A stretch of 64,000 bases of DNA, taken from Bacteroidia bacterium (lineage in GTDB: Bacteria > Bacteroidota > Bacteroidia > Flavobacteriales > Flavobacteriaceae). The notes beneath the pieces are model-generated. The model did no database searches, had not been told where the DNA came from, and saw only the letters and a list, made by a program, of their open reading frames with translations. How positions within the stretch are numbered: the stretch's first letter is position 1; every line of letters begins with the position of its first letter. Shown one piece after another: positions 43,824-52,689 of this stretch. Where the stretch lies: assembly GCA_030425285.1 (NCBI GenBank), contig JAUIAY010000001.1, forward strand, positions 1,040,963-1,104,962. Direction: 5' to 3'. The position numbers and the translations under genes were made by a program.

Positions 43824-44965
43824 TAGAATTTGCACACAGATTGGAAACTGTAGAGGAATACTACTTCTCAAAAAAATTGCGTGAGGTCAATTTTTTAAAG
43901 GCCAATGGTAAGCCTATCATTAATTTGGGAATAGGGAGTCCGGATTTAAAACCACCACAAAAAGTCATTTCGGCATTGGTGGAAGGAATGAACCATGAAC
44001 AGGCTCATAAATACCAAAGTTATCAAGGATTACCAGAATTGCGTGAAGCCATGGCATCATTTTATAAGGATGTTTTTGAAGTGTACGTAAGTTCATCAAC
44101 TGAAGTTTTACCGCTCATGGGAAGTAAGGAAGGCATTATGCACATTTCCATGGCATTTTTAAATGAAGGTGATGAAATACTGATTCCCAATCCAGGTTAC
44201 CCAACTTATACCTCTGTGGCAAAATTGCTGGGAGCCAAACCGAATTTTTATGAATTGGAGGAATCAAACAATTGGTTGCCTGATTTGGAAGCATTGGAAA
44301 AACAAGATTTATCAAAGGTGAAACTCATGTGGATTAATTATCCGCATATGCCTACCGGAGCAAAAGCCAATGAAGCTTTTTTCATCCGATTGATAGCTTT
44401 TGCCAAAAGAAACCAAATACTGATTGTGAACGATAATCCATATAGTTTGGTTCTTAATGATTCGCCTAAAAGTTTATTAGGTGTTTCTGGAGCCAAAGAG
44501 GTTTGCTTGGAGCTGAATTCCTTGAGCAAGACCTTCAATATGGCAGGATGGCGTGTGGGAATGGTTTTGGGAAAATCTGAATTTATTAATGCTATTTTAA
44601 AAGTTAAGAGCAATATGGATTCAGGGATGTTTTATGGTATTCAAAAAGGTGCTATTGAAGCTTTGAAATGTACTAAATTATGGTATGTCAGTCTCAATAA
44701 TGTCTATGAGCAACGACGCGAAATTGTTTGGAAAATAGCCGAAGCGCTCAACTGTACTTTTGACAAGGATAGTTCTGGAATGTTTGTTTGGGCAAAATTG
44801 CCAGCCTATGTCAAGTCGGAGGAATTTATAGATTTATTGTTAAAAGATAAAAGCATTTTTGTTGCACCAGGAACGGTGTTTGGTTCAAAAGGCGAGGGCT
44901 ACATTCGCTTTTCACTGTGTGCAACAACGGATGATTTAGAGGAAGCATTGGCTAGAATTTTATAA
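43820..44965 (+). CDS. Class I/II aminotransferase, probably aromatic
   Basis: A 381-residue PLP enzyme. Motifs: NLGIGSPDLKPPQKVI, YQSYQGLPELREAMASFY, GSKEGIMHISMAFLNEGDE, NYPHMPTGAKANEAF, NDNPYSLVLND, and the PLP lysine in LNSLSKTFNMAGWRVGMVLG. Between prephenate dehydratase and prephenate dehydrogenase, its likely task is amination of phenylpyruvate and 4-hydroxyphenylpyruvate to Phe and Tyr (inference from context). The family alone would also allow aspartate, alanine or diaminopimelate pathways. Confidence 0.88.
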   Translation: MIEFAHRLETVEEYYFSKKLREVNFLKANGKPIINLGIGSPDLKPPQKVISALVEGMNHEQAHKYQSYQGLPELREAMASFYKDVFEVYVSSSTEVLPLMGSKEGIMHISMAFLNEGDEILIPNPGYPTYTSVAKLLGAKPNFYELEESNNWLPDLEALEKQDLSKVKLMWINYPHMPTGAKANEAFFIRLIAFAKRNQILIVNDNPYSLVLNDSPKSLLGVSGAKEVCLELNSLSKTFNMAGWRVGMVLGKSEFINAILKVKSNMDSGMFYGIQKGAIEALKCTKLWYVSLNNVYEQRREIVWKIAEALNCTFDKDSSGMFVWAKLPAYVKSEEFIDLLLKDKSIFVAPGTVFGSKGEGYIRFSLCATTDDLEEALARIL

Positions 44966-44970
44966 AAAGT

Positions 44971-45822
44971 ATGAAGAATATTTACATAATAGGTGTTGGT
45001 TTAATTGGAGGCAGTATTGCCAAGGATGTTAAAAAACTTAATCCCGAAATCACCATTCATGGGATTGATAGCAATAATAGTCATTTGGAAGAAGCTATGG
45101 AACTCGGTATTATTGATAAGAAAGCCAAATTTGGCGATCTCAACCAAGCAGATATTGTTATTGTATCAATACCAGTAGATGCAACCGTTGAACTTCTTCC
45201 AAAGATACTGGACGCTGTTTCAGATGATGCCTTGGTGATGGAATCTGGCTCGACGAAGTCAGCTATTTGCAACAGTGTTGCTAATCATCCCAAGCGACGA
45301 AATTTTTTGGCAACTCATCCTATAGCGGGAACAGAGTTTTCAGGTCCAAAAGCTGCGATGGATGGTCTTTTTAAAGGAAAAACCAATATCATTTGTGAAG
45401 TTGAAAAAACAGCATTCAAATTACAGGAACGTGCATTGGCGATATTTAAAATTATGGGTATGCGTATTCGTTATATGAATCCTGAAGCACACGACAAACA
45501 TATCGCGTATGTGTCGCATTTATCACACATTAGTTCATTTATGTTGGGCAAGACTGTTATTGAAAAAGAAAAAAATGAACGCGATATTTTTGATTTGGCA
45601 GGCAGTGGTTTTGCGTCAACTGTTCGATTGGCCAAAAGTTCACCCGAAATGTGGACACCTATTTTCAGACAAAACAAAACAAATGTTATTGAAACGTTGG
45701 AAGAGTATATTCAAAATTTAACCTCATTTAAAGATTTTATGAAGCGAGATGATTTTGATGAAATACATAATGAAATGAAGAATACTAATCATATTAAGGA
45801 TATATTAAACGGAATAAAATAA
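44971..45822 (+). CDS. tyrA: Prephenate dehydrogenase
   Basis: A 283-residue NAD(P)-dependent enzyme oxidising prephenate to 4-hydroxyphenylpyruvate for tyrosine. The Rossmann motif IIGVGLIGGSIAKDV is at the N-terminus. The catalytic region contains ATHPIAGTEFSGPKAA with the conserved His, HDKHIAYVSHLSHISSFMLG, and LAGSGFASTVRLAKSSPEMW. No mutase or ACT domain is fused. Gaps of 5 and 8 bases to its neighbours place it firmly in the aromatic operon. Confidence 0.95.
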   Translation: MKNIYIIGVGLIGGSIAKDVKKLNPEITIHGIDSNNSHLEEAMELGIIDKKAKFGDLNQADIVIVSIPVDATVELLPKILDAVSDDALVMESGSTKSAICNSVANHPKRRNFLATHPIAGTEFSGPKAAMDGLFKGKTNIICEVEKTAFKLQERALAIFKIMGMRIRYMNPEAHDKHIAYVSHLSHISSFMLGKTVIEKEKNERDIFDLAGSGFASTVRLAKSSPEMWTPIFRQNKTNVIETLEEYIQNLTSFKDFMKRDDFDEIHNEMKNTNHIKDILNGIK

Positions 45823-45830
45823 AGTAGACT

Positions 45831-46916
45831 ATGGAAAACAAGAAAGAATTACGATCTTGGTTAGATGCATTTGGGTTGGAGCATCCATTAGTAATTGCCG
45901 GTCCCTGTAGCGCAGAGACCGAGGGACAGGTGTTAAAAATAGCCCATCAATTAAAAGATAGTGATGCTACGGTTTTACGAGCAGGTATATGGAAACCTAG
46001 AACAAGACCAGGAAATTTTGAGGGCGTAGGCGCCCTGGGTCTAAAATGGTTGCAAAAAGCCAAACAAGAAACAGGTATGCTTATTACCACTGAAGTGGCC
46101 AATGCTAATCACGTAGATTTGGCTCTACAACACGATGTAGATATTCTGTGGATTGGTGCTAGGACAACTGTGAGTCCATTTATAGTTCAAGAAATAGCTG
46201 AAGCCTTAAAGGGAACCGATAAAACGGTATTGGTCAAAAATCCTGTCAATCCAGATTTGGCTTTATGGTTGGGAGCTGTTGAACGGTTTCACACTGCTAA
46301 TGTGAAAAATTTAGGAGTCATTCATAGAGGATTTTCAACTTATGAAAAAACCCGCTATAGAAATAACCCAGAATGGCAATTGCCTATTGATTTGCAAAAC
46401 CGTTTTCCAGATTTGCCACTTATTTTAGATCCATCGCATATTGCTGGTCGACGTGATATTATTTTTGATTTATGTCAAACAGCATTGGATTTAAACTTTG
46501 ATGGATTGATGGTTGAAACACATTTTGATCCAGATAATGCTTGGAGTGATGCTGCGCAGCAAATCACACCAAGTACACTCATTCAGTTTATGGAGGATTT
46601 AAAAATAAGGAAAGAAACTGGTGAGGCTGCCGAATTCAAAAACAAGATAAACACACTCCGAACACAGATAGATGTTATAGACCATCAGCTCATTGAAATA
46701 CTTGGTAAACGTATGAAAGTAGCCGATGACATTGGGTCACTTAAAAAAGCTCACAATGTCGCTGTGTTGCAAACCAAACGTTGGAATGAGATTTTAGGTA
46801 AGATGATATTGCAAGGAGAAGAAAAGAATTTGAGTGAAGAATTTATATTGAGAGTATTTAAAGCGGTTCATCAAGAATCTATAAATCATCAGGAGAAGAT
46901 TATTAATGCTAATTAG
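45831..46916 (+). CDS. Bifunctional DAHP synthase / chorismate mutase
   Basis: A 361-residue fusion. Residues 1-265 are a type I-beta 3-deoxy-D-arabino-heptulosonate 7-phosphate synthase (VIAGPCSAETEGQVL, LRAGIWKPRTRPG, LVKNPVNPDLALWLGAVER, ILDPSHIAGRRDII). They catalyse the first step of the shikimate pathway. Residues about 275-361 are an AroQ-type chorismate mutase (LRTQIDVIDHQLIEILGKRM, VADDIGSLKK), which makes prephenate and may act as the allosteric module. The product feeds both the dehydratase and the dehydrogenase encoded upstream, so this operon holds both ends of the pathway. Confidence 0.95.
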   Translation: MENKKELRSWLDAFGLEHPLVIAGPCSAETEGQVLKIAHQLKDSDATVLRAGIWKPRTRPGNFEGVGALGLKWLQKAKQETGMLITTEVANANHVDLALQHDVDILWIGARTTVSPFIVQEIAEALKGTDKTVLVKNPVNPDLALWLGAVERFHTANVKNLGVIHRGFSTYEKTRYRNNPEWQLPIDLQNRFPDLPLILDPSHIAGRRDIIFDLCQTALDLNFDGLMVETHFDPDNAWSDAAQQITPSTLIQFMEDLKIRKETGEAAEFKNKINTLRTQIDVIDHQLIEILGKRMKVADDIGSLKKAHNVAVLQTKRWNEILGKMILQGEEKNLSEEFILRVFKAVHQESINHQEKIINAN

Positions 46917-46937
46917 AAAATTAGCATCTTTGCAGTG

Positions 46938-47888
46938 ATGACAGGAACTGTTTATAAATCTACTGGAAGTTGGTACACCGTGAAAACAACATTGGGTGCT
47001 ACCTACCAATGTAGAATTAAAGGTCGGTTTAGACTCAAGGGCATCAAAAGCACAAACCCTATTGCAGTTGGTGATATAGTTGATTTTGAATTGGAGACCA
47101 AAAATGATGAAGTTACAGGTGTTATAGAATCCATTCACGACCGGGAAAACTACATTGTCAGAAAATCGGTAAACCTATCAAAACAGACCCATATTATCGC
47201 TGCTAATATTGATCAGGTGTTCTTATTGATTACTATTGATAATCCACCAACATTTACCAGTTTTATTGATCGTTTTTTGGTCACTGCTCAAGCCTATGAT
47301 GTAAAAACCATTTTACTGTTTAATAAGGTTGATACGTATTTTGGTGATACGTTGGATGAGGTTAAATATTTAGCTCACGTGTATAGAAAGATTGGTTACG
47401 AATGTATTGGTATTTCTGCCCAAACAGGAAAGAATATTGATAAGGTGAAAGCTTTAATGGTGGATAAGGTAAGCATGTTTGCTGGTCATTCAGGAGTTGG
47501 TAAATCGACTCTAGTAAATACCATTGAACCAACTTTGGACTTAAAAACCAAAGAAATATCCAATCAACACATGCAAGGTCAGCACACAACGACCTTTGCT
47601 GAAATGTTTGATTTAAGTTTTGGAGCCAAAATTATAGATACGCCTGGCATAAAAGGATTCGGTGTGGTAGATATGGACAAGGAGGAAGTAGGGGATTATT
47701 TCCCGGAGTTTTTTGCCTTAAAGCAAGATTGCAAGTTTAATAATTGTATTCATGTTGATGAACCTAAATGTGCTGTTAAAGAAGCCTTGGAGAATGATGA
47801 AATAGCCTATTCGCGGTATCGAAGTTATGTGCAGATTTTAGAAGGAGATGATGAAAATTACAGAACCGATAATTGGGATAACGAGTAA
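46938..47888 (+). CDS. rsgA: Ribosome small subunit-dependent GTPase A
   Basis: A 316-residue circularly permuted GTPase that helps mature the 30S subunit. An N-terminal OB fold (GTVYKSTGSWYTVKT) is followed by G4 NKVD, G1 GHSGVGKSTLVN and G3 DTPGIKGFG in the permuted order, then the zinc knuckle CKFNNCIHVDEPKC. ATG 46938 is chosen over the adjacent in-frame GTG at 46935. It begins 21 bases after the chorismate mutase gene with no terminator between, so it is probably on the same transcript. Confidence 0.95.
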   Translation: MTGTVYKSTGSWYTVKTTLGATYQCRIKGRFRLKGIKSTNPIAVGDIVDFELETKNDEVTGVIESIHDRENYIVRKSVNLSKQTHIIAANIDQVFLLITIDNPPTFTSFIDRFLVTAQAYDVKTILLFNKVDTYFGDTLDEVKYLAHVYRKIGYECIGISAQTGKNIDKVKALMVDKVSMFAGHSGVGKSTLVNTIEPTLDLKTKEISNQHMQGQHTTTFAEMFDLSFGAKIIDTPGIKGFGVVDMDKEEVGDYFPEFFALKQDCKFNNCIHVDEPKCAVKEALENDEIAYSRYRSYVQILEGDDENYRTDNWDNE

Positions 47889-47890
47889 GC

Positions 47891-48343
47891 ATGAAAGTAG
47901 TTATACAAAGAGTTTCAAAAGCCAGTGTTACGGTAGAAAATGAGAAAATAGCTGATATTCAAAATGGCCTTTTAATATTGCTAGGTATTGTTGATGACGA
48001 TTCATTCGATGACATAGTTTGGCTGACCAATAAAATTGTCAACATGCGTATTTTTCCTGACGCTAATAATGTGATGAATAAATCAATATTGGATACTCTT
48101 GGCGAAATCATTGTAGTCAGTCAGTTCACCTTACATGCCAGTACCAAAAAAGGAAATAGACCCAGTTATATTAAAGCTGCCAAGCCAGAAGTGGCTATTC
48201 CACTGTACGAAGCATTTAAAAAGCAATTGGAGATCAATTTAGGCAAAAGTGTCCAGTCTGGTGAATTTGGAGCTGACATGAAAGTGGAATTATTGAATGA
48301 TGGACCAGTGACCATAATAGTTGATAGTAAAGATAAACAGTAA
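47891..48343 (+). CDS. dtd: D-aminoacyl-tRNA deacylase
   Basis: A 150-residue editing enzyme that removes D-amino acids from mischarged tRNA. Diagnostic motifs: MKVVIQRVSKASVTVEN, the SQFTLHAST motif, and GPVTIIVDSK at the C-terminus (the two conserved motifs that form the cross-subunit active site). It lies 2 bases after rsgA. Length and motifs are standard. Confidence 0.96.
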   Translation: MKVVIQRVSKASVTVENEKIADIQNGLLILLGIVDDDSFDDIVWLTNKIVNMRIFPDANNVMNKSILDTLGEIIVVSQFTLHASTKKGNRPSYIKAAKPEVAIPLYEAFKKQLEINLGKSVQSGEFGADMKVELLNDGPVTIIVDSKDKQ

Positions 48344-48352
48344 CAGATTATC

Positions 48353-50293
48353 ATGTTAAAAATCAAAAAGAATATTTTTAATTTATCAATAAATGTTAAG
48401 CGATACTTTTTTTGGGTAATGACCTTTTCTGCCTTATTAGTGAATGCACAAAATAGTAAGTATATAATTGTTGATTCGATTTCACCAGATTTAAAAACGA
48501 AATCTAATTCTGTAATTCGCTATAACAAAACAAAAATTGATTTATTGGATTATAACCATATGGTTGTTACAAAAAAAAGAATTGTAACAGTTTTTAATGA
48601 GTATGGGGATTCTGATGTTAATGCAAATGAACTCTATAGCGATAAAATAAAAATAAAAAATCTTCAGGCTCATATTTACGACGCCAATGGTCAAGAAATC
48701 AAGAAAATTAAAGAAAAAGATTTTATTGATGAAAGTGTGGTTGATGGTATTTCCTTGTATTCAGATGACAGGAAAAAATATTTAAAATATGTTCCGTTAA
48801 GTTACCCTTATACGGTAGTCTATGAAGCGGAAATAGATTACAAGACAACTGCATTTTTACCTTCATGGCTTCCTATAGAAGGTTATTATGTGAGTACTGA
48901 ATATTCAGAATATCAAATCATAAATAGTTCTGATGCTCAAATTAGGCTGAAAACAGAGAATTTTGAAGGTTTTGATATAAGCCCAATAGGTGAATATCAT
49001 TATGAGGCTGAAAATTTATTAGCTATATCGCCTGAAGCTTACAGTCCTTCATTCACGGATTTTGCACCTTATCTAAAGGCTACTTTAACAGAATTTGATA
49101 TGGAAGGTGTAAAAGGTGTAAATAATAACTGGGAAGATTTTGGACAATGGATGAATGATAAGTTGATTTCAGATACTCAAGAGTTACCTCTTGAAGTCAA
49201 AGAGAAAATTAAGAGCTTGACAGGAAATGCCGTATCTAGTATTGAAAAGGCCAAGATAGTTTATCAATACATGCAAGAGAAAACAAGATATATAAGTGTT
49301 CAGGTTGGAATTGGTGGTTGGAAACCCATGAATGCTTCGGATGTTGACAGGTTAGGTTATGGAGATTGTAAAGCATTGACAAACTACACCCAAGCCTTAT
49401 TGCAAGAGGTAGGTGTTACATCTTATTATTCGGTAATTTACGGAGGTAAAAATAAAAGAGATATAGATAGTGAGTTTTCTACCACGCAAGGTAATCATGT
49501 TATTTTATGTTTACCTCAAGACAACAATAATATTTGGCTGGAGTGTACTAGTCAGACTGTGCCGTTTGGTTATATTGCTAATTTTACTGATGACCGGGAT
49601 GCTCTGGTCATTAAGCCAGATGGAGGTGAAATAGTTCATACAACCGTCTATGAAGATGCGGATAATATTCTTAATACTAAATCGGTAATTGAATTAGACG
49701 AAATAGGAAACATTGTTGCGGATGTGAATTTAGAGTCTTTTGGGACTCAATACGGCTTTCATGAACAGATTCAACATAAGACGCATAAAGAACAGGAACT
49801 ATATTATAAAAATTATTGGGACTATATCAATAATTTATCAATATTGTCAAAAGAACTGATTGATAATAAGAAAGAAGTTGTTTTCGCTGAAAATGTTAAA
49901 GTTGAAGCTTTAAAGTATGCTGCTAGAGCAGGAGACAGATTGCTTTTTCAACCTAATGTTTTTAATCGAATTACAGAAGCACCGCCGCGTTATAAAATAA
50001 GAAAGTTGCCCCTTGAGGTTGATAGAGGGTTTGTGGATTTTGATGAGTTTATTATTAAGTTACCTGATAATGTTTCTGTTGAAGCTTTACAAGATAGTAT
50101 AAGTATTAACAATAAATTTGGTGAATATGAATTTAGCATAAAAAAGATTAATGAAAAAGAACTTTTATTCAAGCGTAAATTTTTATTACGTAAAGGGTAT
50201 TTCCCCAATGAAGACTATAATGAATTTCGAGATTTTTGGTTAAAAGTCATAAAGCATGATAAATCTAAAATAGCACTTATTAAAAAAGCATAG
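48353..50293 (+). CDS. DUF3857 / transglutaminase-like exported protein, copy 1
   Basis: A 646-residue protein with an N-terminal hydrophobic signal (RYFFWVMTFSALLVNAQ) after a basic stretch. A DUF3857 beta domain covers about 50-230. A transglutaminase-like domain follows with Cys in LGYGDCKALTNYTQALLQEV and His in GNHVILCLPQ; the third position reads WLECTS (Glu where Asp is usual). A C-terminal beta domain completes the usual layout. Family function is unknown; a periplasmic protease or crosslinking role is only an inference. It has a related partner directly downstream. Confidence 0.85.
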   Translation: MLKIKKNIFNLSINVKRYFFWVMTFSALLVNAQNSKYIIVDSISPDLKTKSNSVIRYNKTKIDLLDYNHMVVTKKRIVTVFNEYGDSDVNANELYSDKIKIKNLQAHIYDANGQEIKKIKEKDFIDESVVDGISLYSDDRKKYLKYVPLSYPYTVVYEAEIDYKTTAFLPSWLPIEGYYVSTEYSEYQIINSSDAQIRLKTENFEGFDISPIGEYHYEAENLLAISPEAYSPSFTDFAPYLKATLTEFDMEGVKGVNNNWEDFGQWMNDKLISDTQELPLEVKEKIKSLTGNAVSSIEKAKIVYQYMQEKTRYISVQVGIGGWKPMNASDVDRLGYGDCKALTNYTQALLQEVGVTSYYSVIYGGKNKRDIDSEFSTTQGNHVILCLPQDNNNIWLECTSQTVPFGYIANFTDDRDALVIKPDGGEIVHTTVYEDADNILNTKSVIELDEIGNIVADVNLESFGTQYGFHEQIQHKTHKEQELYYKNYWDYINNLSILSKELIDNKKEVVFAENVKVEALKYAARAGDRLLFQPNVFNRITEAPPRYKIRKLPLEVDRGFVDFDEFIIKLPDNVSVEALQDSISINNKFGEYEFSIKKINEKELLFKRKFLLRKGYFPNEDYNEFRDFWLKVIKHDKSKIALIKKA

Positions 50294-50294
50294 C

Positions 50295-52310
50295 ATGAAG
50301 TATTTGGTAACCGTTTTAATTTTATTTTTAAGCATTAATACTTTTTCTCAAGACTATAAGTTTGGGAAGGTTAGTAAAGAAGAGTTGTTGGAAAAGCGAA
50401 ATCCAAATGATTCTTCAGCACATGCAACTGTATTATATCAAAATCAGGAAATTTATTATCAGTTTAGCCAAAACGATGGGTTTGTTAAGGTTAATTATGT
50501 CCACAAAAGAATTAAGATTTATGATAAAGAAGGGTATGATTGGGCAACTCAAAAAGTAAGGTTGTATGATAAGTCTGCAGCTAATAGTGAAAACTTAAAA
50601 GGATTAAAAGCCTTTACCTATCATCTGGATAACGATAAAATAAAGAAAACAAAACTACAGAGTGAAAGTGTTTTTGATGAGAAGGTTAATGAGTTTTGGG
50701 CTATTAGAAAATTCACAATGCCAAATATTAATGATGGTGTTGTTGTTGAGTTTGAATATGAAATCCATTCTCCCTACATTTCTATAGATGATGTGATTCT
50801 TCAAGAATTAATACCAATTAGAAAATTGGATTTTGAATTAAGAATACCTGAATATTTCAATTTTAATAAGACTATTAATCCAAAATCAACCTACTACCCT
50901 GAAATCGTTGAGTCTGAATATGATAGGGTAGAAAATACATATCATAGAAATAGGGTGACTACTAATAGGGGAACCCAGTCAAGTACAACTGAAGCTTCTG
51001 GTTGGCGATTTAGAGAAAAAAAATATGAAATACATGAGAGTAATATTCCTGCATTGGAACAAGAACCTTTTGTTGATAATTTGAGGAACTATCAAGCTAA
51101 AATAGCATGGGAGTATGCCTTCTATAAAGGACCTGATGGTGAAATTAAAACGTATTCTACAACTTGGGAAAAAGTTGTAGAAACCATATACAACAATGAT
51201 AGTTTTGGAGGGCAGCTCAATAAAGGAGCTTATTTTAAGGAGGAGATAGACGCTATTTTAGAAGGTGTGGATGATCCCATACAAAAGGCTGCTTTGGTAT
51301 TTGATTTTGTTAAGTCAAAAGTCAAGTGGAATGGATTTGTTTCTATTTATACTAATGAAGGTGTTAAGAATGCCTACAAAAAAGGCGAAGGTAATGTGGC
51401 AGAAATTAATCTAATGTTAACTGCTATGTTGCGTTATGCAGGTTTAACTTCTAACCCAGTTTTGGTTAGTACTAGAGATAATGGTATTCCCTTTTTACCA
51501 ACCAGAGAGGGCTTTAATTACGTAATATGTGCTATTGAGGTTCAAGATTCGATTATCTTGTTAGATGCAACCCATCCATACTCTACTGCAAATATTCTAC
51601 CTGAACACGTGATTAATTGGCAGGGTAGAATAGTTAGGGAGCATGGTAGTTCTTCTTGGATAAGTTTAAATAGTAGTGTTGCATCTAAAGAGACAGTTTC
51701 CTTGAATATGAAAGTTAATGATGATCTATCAATTGAAGGTAAAGTAAGAGGACATTTAACCAATTACTTGGCATATGAGTTTAGGGAAAAGTACAATAAT
51801 TTAAGTCCAGAGTTACAAATTCAAAATTTTGAAAAAGACAAAAACGGAATTGAAATAGTAGATTTAGAAATGGATGGTAACAAATCATTAAGTGAACCAA
51901 TAACATATTCTTACCAATATCAAATTGACAATATGGTAGAAGAAATTGGAGGGAAACTTTATATAACACCCTTGTCGTTTTTGGCTCCAGAGGATAACCC
52001 ATTTAAAGTTGAAACTAGACAATATCCGATAGATATTATTTTTCCGAGATCAGAAAAGTATGTAGTAAATATGATGTTGCCTAATGGATATGTAGTAGAA
52101 AGCTTACCAAGTAATTTAAAGGTTCAGTTCAATAATGGAGAGAGTGAGTTTACTTATTTGGCAAAAGAGAATGGGGACTTTATTCAATTTACAATGTCTT
52201 TGGAGATGTCTAAAACTTTGATACTACCTAAAGATTATAGAGAGTTCAAAAAATTCTTTGAACTTATGATAGAAAAAGAGATTGAAAAAGTGGTGCTAAA
52301 AAAAGTATAG
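50295..52310 (+). CDS. DUF3857 / transglutaminase-like exported protein, copy 2 (lacks catalytic residues)
   Basis: A 671-residue paralogue of the preceding gene with a signal peptide (MKYLVTVLILFLSINTFSQ), DUF3857 region and transglutaminase-like domain. At the catalytic Cys position it reads KKGEGNVAEINLMLTAMLRY (Val for Cys), and where copy 1 has NHVI it has FNYVICAIEV (Tyr for His). The Asp of LLDATHPY is kept. It is therefore probably not catalytic, and may act as a scaffold or partner for copy 1, whose stop it follows by one base. Function otherwise unknown. Confidence 0.83.
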   Translation: MKYLVTVLILFLSINTFSQDYKFGKVSKEELLEKRNPNDSSAHATVLYQNQEIYYQFSQNDGFVKVNYVHKRIKIYDKEGYDWATQKVRLYDKSAANSENLKGLKAFTYHLDNDKIKKTKLQSESVFDEKVNEFWAIRKFTMPNINDGVVVEFEYEIHSPYISIDDVILQELIPIRKLDFELRIPEYFNFNKTINPKSTYYPEIVESEYDRVENTYHRNRVTTNRGTQSSTTEASGWRFREKKYEIHESNIPALEQEPFVDNLRNYQAKIAWEYAFYKGPDGEIKTYSTTWEKVVETIYNNDSFGGQLNKGAYFKEEIDAILEGVDDPIQKAALVFDFVKSKVKWNGFVSIYTNEGVKNAYKKGEGNVAEINLMLTAMLRYAGLTSNPVLVSTRDNGIPFLPTREGFNYVICAIEVQDSIILLDATHPYSTANILPEHVINWQGRIVREHGSSSWISLNSSVASKETVSLNMKVNDDLSIEGKVRGHLTNYLAYEFREKYNNLSPELQIQNFEKDKNGIEIVDLEMDGNKSLSEPITYSYQYQIDNMVEEIGGKLYITPLSFLAPEDNPFKVETRQYPIDIIFPRSEKYVVNMMLPNGYVVESLPSNLKVQFNNGESEFTYLAKENGDFIQFTMSLEMSKTLILPKDYREFKKFFELMIEKEIEKVVLKKV

Positions 52311-52311
52311 T

Positions 52312-52638
52312 ATGGAATTACAAAACGCACAAAAAATAGTTGATGATTGGATTAAGGAACATGGTGTTCGTTATTTTAATGAGCTCACCAATATGGCACA
52401 GCTAACCGAAGAGGTAGGTGAAGTAGCGCGAATTATTGCAAGGCGTTACGGAGAACAAAGTGAAAAGGAAAGTGATAAAGATAAAGACCTTGGAGAAGAA
52501 TTAGCTGATGTTGTTTTTGTAGTCCTCTGTTTGGCCAACCAAACAGGTATCGATTTGCAAGAAGCTTTTGATAAAAAGATGGCAAAGAAAACCAAACGAG
52601 ACCATGACAGGCATCACAATAATGATAAGCTCAAATAG
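52312..52638 (+). CDS. MazG-like nucleotide pyrophosphohydrolase
   Basis: A 108-residue single-domain all-alpha NTP pyrophosphatase. The Mg2+-binding motif is visible as EEVGE followed by EELADVVFVVLCLANQTG, the E-x-x-E...E-x-x-D pattern of MazG and iMazG proteins. It would hydrolyse noncanonical or excess nucleoside triphosphates to the monophosphate; the substrate is not predictable. It starts 1 base after the preceding gene, and the C-terminus is very basic and charged (KKTKRDHDRHHNNDK). Confidence 0.88.
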   Translation: MELQNAQKIVDDWIKEHGVRYFNELTNMAQLTEEVGEVARIIARRYGEQSEKESDKDKDLGEELADVVFVVLCLANQTGIDLQEAFDKKMAKKTKRDHDRHHNNDKLK

Positions 52639-52652
52639 TATTTTTTAATGTC

Positions 52653-52674
52653 ACATCGAGCGTAGTCGAGATGT
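52653..52674. repeat. REP-like palindrome upstream of aroA
   Basis: ACATCGAGCGTAGTCGAGATGT: near-inverted arms (ACATC/GATGT, CGA/TCG) around GCGTAG. This TCGAG-CGTAG palindrome is of a type scattered through flavobacterial genomes. It sits in the 51-base gap between the MazG-like gene and aroA. Confidence 0.65.
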
Positions 52675-52689
52675 CTATAGTTGTTAAAA

